Source: Novosphingobium sp.
GTDB lineage: Bacteria > Pseudomonadota > Alphaproteobacteria > Sphingomonadales > Sphingomonadaceae
DNA length: 64,000 nucleotides
Reading direction: 5' to 3'
NCBI RefSeq assembly: GCF_019748365.1
Contig: NZ_JAIEPN010000040.1
Span: 1 to 64,000 of the forward strand
Below, piece by piece: positions 58,001 to 64,000 of the stretch (within the stretch, counting starts at the first letter, position 1; each line of letters begins with the position of its first letter). The notes beneath the pieces are model-generated. The model made no database searches, was not told the DNA's origin, and was given only the letters and a program-made list of their open reading frames with translations. Both the position numbers and the translations under genes were made by a program.

Positions 58001-59584
58001 ATGCAGATCGTCGAAACCAGCAACGAGGGCCTGAAGCGCGCCTATGCCCTGACCATCGCCGCGAACGATATCGCCGCGCTTGTCGAGGGCGAGGTCAAGA
58101 AGATCACGCCGCAGGTCCGCATGCCCGGCTTCCGCCCCGGCAAGGTGCCCGCCAACCTTGTGCGCAAGATGCACGGCCCCGCGCTGCACCAGCAGGCGCT
58201 GGAAACTTCGATCCGCAACGCGATGGACAAGCTCGTCGCCGAAAAGGGCCTGCGCCCCGCGACGCAGCCCGATGTCTCGCTCGCCGATGGCTACGAGGAA
58301 GGCAAGGACGCCGAGCTGACCGTGGCGCTGGAAGTGCTGCCCGAGATCACCGCGCCCGCCATCGACGGGATCAAGCTGGAACGCCTGATCGTCGAAGTGA
58401 GCGATGCCGAAGTGGATGAGGCCGTCAGCCGCATCGCGCAGGGCCAGAAGCGCTACAACGATGCGCCCGAAGGCACCGTGGCCGCCGATGGCGACCAGCT
58501 GATCATCGATTTCGCCGGCTCGATCGACGGCGTTGCCTTCGATGGCGGCACGGCGGAAGACCAGCCGCTCGAACTGGGCTCGGGCCGCTTCATCCCCGGC
58601 TTCGAGGAACAGCTTGTCGGCGTGAAGGCGGGCGACGAGCGCACCATCACCGTGACCTTCCCGGCGGACTATCCGGCCGAGAACCTTGCCGGCAAGGACG
58701 CCCAGTTTGCGTGCAAGGTGAAGGCCGTGAAGCAGGCTGCCGATTTCGTCGCGGACGACGATTTCGCCAAGTCGCTCGGCCTTGAGAGCATCGAGCAGCT
58801 GCGCGGTCTGATCAAGGGCCAGATCGAGCAGGAAAACGGCGGCCTCACGCGCACGGCGATGAAGCGCTCGCTGCTTGATCAGCTGGCCGCCGGCCACGAT
58901 TTCGCGGTGCCGCCCTCGATGGTCGAGGCCGAGTTCGCGCAGATCTGGCAGCAGCTGACCAGCGAAGCCGCCAAGGAAGAAGATCCCGCAGCCGCGATGG
59001 CCGAGATCGAAGGCGAGAAGGACGACTACCGCAAGATCGCCGAGCGCCGCGTGCGTCTGGGCCTGCTGCTTTCGGAAATCGGCCAGGCCAACGGCGTGCA
59101 AGTCACTGCGAACGAAATGGAAATGCTGATGCGCCAGGCCGCGCAGCAGTACCGCGAGCAGGACCGCCAGCGCTTCATCGACTACATCCGTTCGGATGCA
59201 CTCGCCGCCGCCCAGCTGCGCGCGCCGCTCTATGAGGACAAGGTCGTCGATTTCCTGTTCGACAAGGCCGAAGTGACCGAGCGCAGCGTGACCCGCGAGG
59301 AACTGCAGGCGGTGATCGAAGCCGACGAGACCGGCAAGCCGGCTGAGGTCAAGCCCGCCAAGGCTGAAAAGGCCGCTGCGCCGAAGAAGGCTGCGAAGAA
59401 GGCGAAGGAAGAGGCTCCCGCCGAGGAAGCGGCGCCTGCCGAAGCCGAAGCGAAGCCTGCCAAGAAGGCTCCGGCGAAGAAGAAGGCGGCTGAGGAAGCC
59501 CCTGCTGCCGAAGCCGCTCCGGCCGAGGAAGCGCCTGCTCCGAAGAAGAAGGCCGCGCCCAAGAAGAAGGCCGCTGACGCCTGA
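58001..59584 (+). CDS. tig: Trigger factor with Lys/Ala-rich C-terminal tail
   Basis: The 527-residue ribosome-associated chaperone has a ribosome-binding N domain with the signature GFRPGKVPANLVRKM (about 41-55), a FKBP-like PPIase domain (about 160-245) and a C-terminal chaperone domain (to about 440). The last 80 or so residues are almost only Lys, Ala, Glu and Pro in histone H1-like repeats, absent from E. coli trigger factor (432 residues). The ATG at 58001 starts the conserved MQIVETSNEGLKR; it lies near clpP and clpX as in many bacteria. Confidence 0.95.
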   Translation: MQIVETSNEGLKRAYALTIAANDIAALVEGEVKKITPQVRMPGFRPGKVPANLVRKMHGPALHQQALETSIRNAMDKLVAEKGLRPATQPDVSLADGYEEGKDAELTVALEVLPEITAPAIDGIKLERLIVEVSDAEVDEAVSRIAQGQKRYNDAPEGTVAADGDQLIIDFAGSIDGVAFDGGTAEDQPLELGSGRFIPGFEEQLVGVKAGDERTITVTFPADYPAENLAGKDAQFACKVKAVKQAADFVADDDFAKSLGLESIEQLRGLIKGQIEQENGGLTRTAMKRSLLDQLAAGHDFAVPPSMVEAEFAQIWQQLTSEAAKEEDPAAAMAEIEGEKDDYRKIAERRVRLGLLLSEIGQANGVQVTANEMEMLMRQAAQQYREQDRQRFIDYIRSDALAAAQLRAPLYEDKVVDFLFDKAEVTERSVTREELQAVIEADETGKPAEVKPAKAEKAAAPKKAAKKAKEEAPAEEAAPAEAEAKPAKKAPAKKKAAEEAPAAEAAPAEEAPAPKKKAAPKKKAADA

Positions 59585-59611
59585 TCTTCGCCGCAAGGCA
59601 TTGAAAACACG

Positions 59612-59645
59612 GAAGGGCGCTCCAGCAATGGGGCGCCCTTCTTGC
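59612..59645 (+). terminator. Hairpin terminator of tig
   Basis: GAAGGGCGC (59612-59620) pairs with GCGCCCTTC (59633-59641), followed by TTGC. The nine-base stem is perfect and the tail short. It lies 28 bases after the tig stop. Confidence 0.75.
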
Positions 59646-59736
59646 ATCTGGGCGGCATCCGTATTCGCCCGCAATTGACCCCGCGAATCGGGGCATGAGA
59701 GATTCGGGCAGGCTCGGCTCCTGGGAGGGACACCCG

Positions 59737-60612
59737 ATGCATACCGTTCGCAATCGCCTCGCTTCGCGGCCTCCGGCTGCCATGCCCCACGCGGCTGGCA
59801 ACAGGGCGCCGAACCACGCCGCCATGCGGCACGAATTGGCTTACATCCAGCGCGGCTCGATGGCCGTGCCGCTGGTCATTCCGGATGAAAGTGGCCTGAT
59901 CGAAGAGCGTCCGCAGAAGCGGCGCAATGCCAAGGGCAAGAAGGCACGCAAGGCCGCTGCCCGGCTCGCCGCGGCCCGGGCAGCGCCGACACCCGGGGCA
60001 GCCGCTTGCGATGCCCGCGAGGCACCGCCGCGCGCCAAGCCGGTCGGGAAGAAGGGCAAAGTGAAGTCCAAGGCCCGCGCCAAAGTTGGTCGAAGCGCGG
60101 CCGCGAGACCCGAGCAGCTTCCCGCGATCCCGGCAGCGAGCCCGGTGATGGGGACCTATAGCCCCCCGGCCAAGCGGATCGCCGCACCGGCTGTGTCCGC
60201 ACTACCCCTTCCGGTCTGCCCAGAACCGCTGGTCGAGGAAGCGCCCGCACCGATCGCACCGATGGAGGCGGCAAAGCCGGTGCTGCTGCTCCCCGCGCCA
60301 GAGCCGCTGATCGAGGCACCAGTGCTTCCTGCCGAGCCCGAAGCTGCCCCGGCGCCCGATCCGGAACCCGCAACGGCGTCCGCCGATGCACCGCTGCCCC
60401 GCATGCGCGCGCTGGTTCCGGCGCGGCGGCAGGGGCTGATTGATGTGATCGCCTTCTTTCTGCGCGATTCCGGGCGGCGACTGGCGCGCTGGTCGGCGCG
60501 GCGGCACAAGACCCGCGAGGAGCAGGCCAAGCTGCGGCGGGCCGAAGCGCGGCAGATCAATCTGCAACGGGAGCTGGAAGCGCTCGACGCGCTGCGGCGC
60601 GCGAAGGGCTGA
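59737..60612 (+). CDS. Basic, proline/alanine-rich protein of unknown function
   Basis: The 291-residue protein has three parts: a Lys/Arg/Ala-rich section (about 50-125, KKARKAAARLAAARAAP), a Pro/Ala/Glu low-complexity section (about 150-215) and a C-terminal basic helix (about 230-290, RRQGLIDVIAFFLRDSGRRLARWSARRHKTREEQAKL) with coiled-coil features. No known domain is visible. GGGAGGGA ends eight bases before the ATG at 59737. Composition suggests nucleic-acid or membrane-surface binding. Confidence 0.6.
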   Translation: MHTVRNRLASRPPAAMPHAAGNRAPNHAAMRHELAYIQRGSMAVPLVIPDESGLIEERPQKRRNAKGKKARKAAARLAAARAAPTPGAAACDAREAPPRAKPVGKKGKVKSKARAKVGRSAAARPEQLPAIPAASPVMGTYSPPAKRIAAPAVSALPLPVCPEPLVEEAPAPIAPMEAAKPVLLLPAPEPLIEAPVLPAEPEAAPAPDPEPATASADAPLPRMRALVPARRQGLIDVIAFFLRDSGRRLARWSARRHKTREEQAKLRRAEARQINLQRELEALDALRRAKG

Positions 60613-60613
60613 C

Positions 60614-62110
60614 TTACTCGCCCCAACGCTTCAGCGAGGGCTTGGGCACGAGCACAGTGCGCGCGCGTTCGTATGCGGCCCCGGCTTCGAGCACGCGCTT
60701 GTCATCCCACTTGGTGCCCATGAACGAGAGACCCATCGGCAGGCCTTCCACGGCGCCCATCGGCACGGTGAGGTGCGGATACCCGGCAATCGCGGCCATG
60801 CTGCCCATGCCGACGTCGATGGAGTGATCGCCCGTCACGAGGTCGATCGCCCAAGCTGGAGGCGCGGTGGGCGCGATCAGGAACGAGACCCGGCTCTCCG
60901 CCAGCAGCTTGTCGATCCCGTCCACACCCGCCAGCCGAAGCGAGTTTGCGCGCGCCTTCTGATAGACTGCGGTGTCGGTCATCGCTTCGGCTTCCTCGAA
61001 GCTGTCCTGCCCGAACCACTTGAGCTCCTCGGGGTGCGCCTTGTTGAAGGCAATGGCGTCCGCCAGCGTGCGGGCAGGCGGAATGCCCTTGAACGACGAT
61101 GCGGGAACCGACTGGAGATAGGCGGCGAGATCGGTGCGCAATTCGTAGAGCAGCACGGTATATTCATCGCGGCCCATCTCTTCGGGCGGGCTGTAGTCGA
61201 TATCGACCAGCACCGCGCCCGCGGCCTTCAAGTCAGCGAGCGCCCTGTCGAACAGCGCGATCACCTTGGGGTTGCTGCCCACAGCCTTGCGCAGCACGCC
61301 GAGGCGCACGCCCTTGAGGCTCGCTGCGGCAAGTCCGGCGGCAAAATCGGTCTTGTGCGCATCCGCCTCGGCGGTGGCGGCATCGGCAGGGTCGCTGCCG
61401 GCCATCGCGGTGAGCATCAGTGCGGCATCACGCACGCTCGTCGTCATCGGGCCGACAGTGTCCTGGCTGTGGCTGATCGGCACGACATGGGTGCGGCTGA
61501 TCATGCCGACAGTGGGCTTGAAGCCGACAATGCCGTTGAGAGAGGCGGGGCAGGTGATCGAGCCATCGGTCTCGCTGCCGATCGCGCCCCACGCCATGCC
61601 GGCGGCGATCGCCGCGCCGCTGCCCGAGGAGGAGCCGCAGGGCGAGCGATCGAGCGCATGGGGATTGCGGGTCTGCCCGCCCACCCCGCTCCAGCCGCTG
61701 GAGGACTGGCCGGAGCGCATGTTGGCCCATTCGGAGAGGTTCGTCTTGCCCAGCACGACGACGCCGGCCGCGCGCAGACCCAGCATGAAGGGCGCATCGC
61801 GGCCGGCAAAGTTGTCCTTGAGCAGCAGGCTGCCGGCCGTCGTCGGCATCCGGTCGGCAGTTTCGACGTTGTCCTTGACGAGGATGACCTTCCCCGCGAG
61901 CGGCCCGGTTACCGCCTTGGCGGCGGCTTCGGCCTTGGCGGCATCGGGATTGAGTGCGATCACCGCATTGATCTTCGGCCCCGCCTTGTCGAGTGCCTTG
62001 ATCCGCGAAAGGTAGGTGGCGACGCTTTCCTGCGCATGTGCGCCCGTGCCGGCGAGCGCGCTGGCGGCAAGCAGAATGGCGGAAATGGTCTTTGTGGCAC
62101 GGCTGGACAT
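60614..62110 (-). CDS. Exported amidase-signature enzyme
   Basis: The 498-residue protein has a signal peptide (residues 1-26, ending TGAHA) and an amidase-signature domain with the Ser-cisSer-Lys triad: K79 (VILVKDN), the GSSSGSG loop (159-165) and nucleophile S185 (SETDGSITCPAS). Such enzymes hydrolyse amides or aryl esters; periplasmic members often attack amino-acid or peptide amides. It is convergent with the unknown gene before it, nearly touching, and divergent from clpP. Confidence 0.92.
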   Translation of the reverse strand: MSSRATKTISAILLAASALAGTGAHAQESVATYLSRIKALDKAGPKINAVIALNPDAAKAEAAAKAVTGPLAGKVILVKDNVETADRMPTTAGSLLLKDNFAGRDAPFMLGLRAAGVVVLGKTNLSEWANMRSGQSSSGWSGVGGQTRNPHALDRSPCGSSSGSGAAIAAGMAWGAIGSETDGSITCPASLNGIVGFKPTVGMISRTHVVPISHSQDTVGPMTTSVRDAALMLTAMAGSDPADAATAEADAHKTDFAAGLAAASLKGVRLGVLRKAVGSNPKVIALFDRALADLKAAGAVLVDIDYSPPEEMGRDEYTVLLYELRTDLAAYLQSVPASSFKGIPPARTLADAIAFNKAHPEELKWFGQDSFEEAEAMTDTAVYQKARANSLRLAGVDGIDKLLAESRVSFLIAPTAPPAWAIDLVTGDHSIDVGMGSMAAIAGYPHLTVPMGAVEGLPMGLSFMGTKWDDKRVLEAGAAYERARTVLVPKPSLKRWGE

Positions 62111-62247
62111 GGATCCCCCCTCAATGAATTGCGCGGAAGCTGCGGAAAACTGGGGCGCTGTGCAAGCGCGTCGAGGGGCAAAGCTGGCGGAATCAAGCGA
62201 TCCTGCCCGACTTTTGCCGGTGTTTGCACCGATTGGCGGTTAACGCC

Positions 62248-62276
62248 CTTGAACATCCCGCCGTGGCACGCGACAT
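62248..62276 (+). promoter_or_regulatory. Candidate promoter of clpP, possibly heat-shock type
   Basis: CTTGAA (62248-62253) and CGACAT (62271-62276) are 17 bases apart, upstream of clpP. The -35 box equals the sigma-32 consensus and the -10 box partly fits CCCCAT. clpP is commonly in the RpoH regulon, so a heat-shock promoter is plausible. Confidence 0.35.
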
Positions 62277-62302
62277 AGCGGAGGCACATTCAAGAGGACT
62301 CT

Positions 62303-63013
62303 ATGCTCGATCTATACGGCGGCCACGGCACATCGGTTTACGGCAATCAGGGCAGATTCACGCAGGACCCCGTCACCGGGGCACTTGTCCCGGTGGTGGT
62401 CGAGCAGACCAGCCGCGGCGAACGCAGCTTCGACATCTTCTCGCGCCTGCTGCGCGAACGCATCGTTTTTGTGACGGGCGAGATCGAGGACAACATGGCC
62501 TCGCTGATCGTGGCGCAGCTCCTGTTCCTCGAGAGCGAGAACCCCTCGAAGGACATCGCGATGTACATCAACTCGCCCGGCGGCGTGGTGACGGCGGGTC
62601 TCGCGATCTACGACACCATGCAGTACATCCGCCCGCGCGTTTTGACCGTGTGCATCGGCCAGGCTGCCTCGATGGGCAGCTTCCTGCTCGCCGCCGGTGA
62701 GCCGGGCATGCGCATCGCGCTCCCCAATGCGCGCATCATGGTGCACCAGCCCTCGGGCGGTGCGCGTGGCATGGCCTCCGATATCGAGATCCAAGCGCGC
62801 GAGATCCTGCGCATGCGCTCGCGGATGAACGACCTCTATGTCAAGTTCACCGGCCGCACGCTCGAGGAGATCGAGAAGGCGATGGACCGTGACACGTTCC
62901 TTGAAGCCGACGAAGCGCTGAAGTTCGGACTCGTCGACAAGGTGTACGAATCGCGACCGGCGGGTGACCAGATCGGTGGCGAAGAAGGTTCGGGCGGCGC
63001 CCCCTCGGCATGA
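62303..63013 (+). CDS. clpP: ATP-dependent Clp protease proteolytic subunit ClpP
   Basis: The 236-residue serine protease has catalytic triad S123 (GQAASMG), H148 (IMVHQPSGG) and D197 (MDRDTFL). The N-terminus is about 20-30 residues longer than E. coli ClpP and the C-terminus has a Gly/Glu-rich tail. It forms the tetradecameric chamber loaded by ClpX, encoded next. Confidence 0.97.
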   Translation: MLDLYGGHGTSVYGNQGRFTQDPVTGALVPVVVEQTSRGERSFDIFSRLLRERIVFVTGEIEDNMASLIVAQLLFLESENPSKDIAMYINSPGGVVTAGLAIYDTMQYIRPRVLTVCIGQAASMGSFLLAAGEPGMRIALPNARIMVHQPSGGARGMASDIEIQAREILRMRSRMNDLYVKFTGRTLEEIEKAMDRDTFLEADEALKFGLVDKVYESRPAGDQIGGEEGSGGAPSA

Positions 63014-63160
63014 TTTCGGCCTGATTCCGGTATTTTGCCTAAAAATGACAGGGTGCCGGATCAGGGTTTGTTCGCTATTTTTGTGTCCGGTTGATTAATG
63101 CCCTCCGGGTAGTAGGATAACCGGGTCCGCCTCTCGTGGAGGGGCGTCTGGGATGTAAGA

Positions 63161-64000
63161 ATGACCAAGCTTTCCGGATCGGATACCAAGAGCACGCTGT
63201 ACTGCAGTTTCTGCGGCAAATCGCAGCACGAGGTGCGCAAGCTCATCGCCGGCCCCACCGTGTTCATCTGCGATGAATGCGTCGAGCTGTGCAACGACAT
63301 CATCCGTGAGGAGACCAAGGCTGGTCTCGCCGGTAAGAAGGATGGCGGCGTTCCGACCCCGCGCGATATCTTCGTGACACTGAACGACTACGTGATCGGT
63401 CAGGACCGTGCGAAGCGCGTGCTCTCGGTGGCGGTGCACAACCACTACAAGCGCCTCAAACACAGCGGCAAGGGCGGCGACGTCGAGCTGTCGAAGTCGA
63501 ACATCCTGCTCGTCGGGCCGACCGGCTCGGGCAAGACGCTGCTCGCGCAGACCTTGGCCAAGACCTTCGACGTGCCCTTCACCATGGCCGACGCGACGAC
63601 GCTGACCGAAGCGGGCTATGTGGGCGAGGACGTCGAGAACATCATCCTCAAGCTGCTGCAGGCGAGCGACTACAACGTCGAGAAGGCGCAGCACGGCATC
63701 GTCTACATCGACGAGATCGACAAGATCAGCCGCAAGGCCGAGAACCCCTCGATCACGCGCGACGTTTCGGGCGAAGGCGTGCAGCAGGCGCTGCTGAAGC
63801 TGATGGAAGGCACGACCGCGAGCGTGCCGCCGCAGGGCGGGCGCAAGCATCCGCAGCAGGAATTCCTGCAGGTGGACACGACCAACATACTGTTCATCTG
63901 CGGCGGCGCCTTTGCCGGCCTTGAAAAGATCATCTCGGACCGCCTGCAGAAGCGCTCGATCGGCTTTGGCGCGCATGTCGCCGATCCGGACAAGCGCAAG
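63161..64000 (+). CDS. clpX: ATP-dependent Clp protease ATPase subunit ClpX, 5' part
   Basis: The first 280 codons are present and the gene runs off the window. The N-terminal zinc finger (CSFC...CDEC, about 15-40), Walker A GPTGSGKT (about 118-125), Walker [11 protein letters not shown] and the [24 protein letters not shown] region are clear. ClpX unfolds substrates for ClpP. The ATG at 63161 follows the 147-base gap after clpP, which may contain its own promoter. Confidence 0.97.
   Translation, partial: MTKLSGSDTKSTLYCSFCGKSQHEVRKLIAGPTVFICDECVELCNDIIREETKAGLAGKKDGGVPTPRDIFVTLNDYVIGQDRAKRVLSVAVHNHYKRLKHSGKGGDVELSKSNILLVGPTGSGKTLLAQTLAKTFDVPFTMADATTLTEAGYVGEDVENIILKLLQASDYNVEKAQHGIVYIDEIDKISRKAENPSITRDVSGEGVQQALLKLMEGTTASVPPQGGRKHPQQEFLQVDTTNILFICGGAFAGLEKIISDRLQKRSIGFGAHVADPDKRK

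Overview
The window is high-GC, tightly packed DNA that reads as a chromosomal segment of an alphaproteobacterium, most likely a Sphingomonadales (Novosphingobium-like) species. This is inferred from four things: a Caulobacter-style flagellar control logic (FlbD-type activator, sigma-54 promoters, palindromes resembling Caulobacter ftr sites, a CtrA-like half-site), the amidase / clpP / clpX neighbourhood, a PyrB with a non-catalytic PyrC partner, and the repeat elements. No phage, insertion sequence, CRISPR array or rRNA was found.

Layout. 1-4.7 kb: a KAP-type NTPase fragment on the left edge, then a possible signalling patch (PilZ-XRE fusion, PAS-GGDEF with a degenerate active site, B12-binding protein) and a small membrane protein. 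4.9-20 kb: on the minus strand, a flbD-like gene followed by fliE-F-G-H-I-J-K-L-M-N-O-P-Q-R-flhB, and then fliD-fliS, which appears to have its own sigma-28 promoter. 20.2-21.1 kb: flagellin fliC on the plus strand with a strong terminator. 21.2-26.4 kb: a non-flagellar insert (periplasmic N-acyl-D-amino-acid deacylase plus racemase, TetR regulator with an operator-like palindrome, tautomerase, a broken Tat-signal ORF, a zinc alcohol dehydrogenase-like gene). 26.5-36.2 kb: on the minus strand, flgB-C-D-E-F-G-H-I-J-K-L-motA-motB behind a consensus sigma-54 promoter. 36.4-42.6 kb: on the plus strand, an unusual MotA-like/MotB-like pair, flgA (sigma-54), then flgM-flgN-lytic transglycosylase-flhA-fliA (sigma-28 candidate). 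42.7-50.5 kb: housekeeping and envelope genes. 50.7-53.4 kb: a ParA-type ATPase, a small basic protein and a TPR-SPOR lipoprotein. 53.5-64 kb: pyrB with inactive pyrC', sppA, tRNA-Leu, tig, an unknown basic protein, an exported amidase, clpP and the start of clpX.

How the genes work together. Nearly all structural genes for one polar-type flagellum are here: MS/C ring, export gate and ATPase, rod, P/L rings, hook, hook-associated proteins, cap, filament and stator. The regulators FlbD-like, FliA and FlgM are present too. Promoter motifs suggest a cascade: a CtrA-like half-site and inverted repeat in front of the flbD-like operon, sigma-54 for flgB and flgA, and sigma-28 for fliC, flgM, fliD and the MotA-like pair. 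No chemotaxis genes and no flhF/flhG lie in the window. Several parts are reduced: FlgD is only 96 residues, FlgE 269, FlgH lacks a lipobox, FliM lacks the CheY-binding motif, and FlgJ is split into two genes.

The items I consider most worth following are the sigma-28-linked MotA-like/mini-MotB pair, a palindromic repeat that supplies the stop codon of two unrelated genes, the 18-bp palindromes shared by three flagellar promoters, and the signalling patch at the left end.
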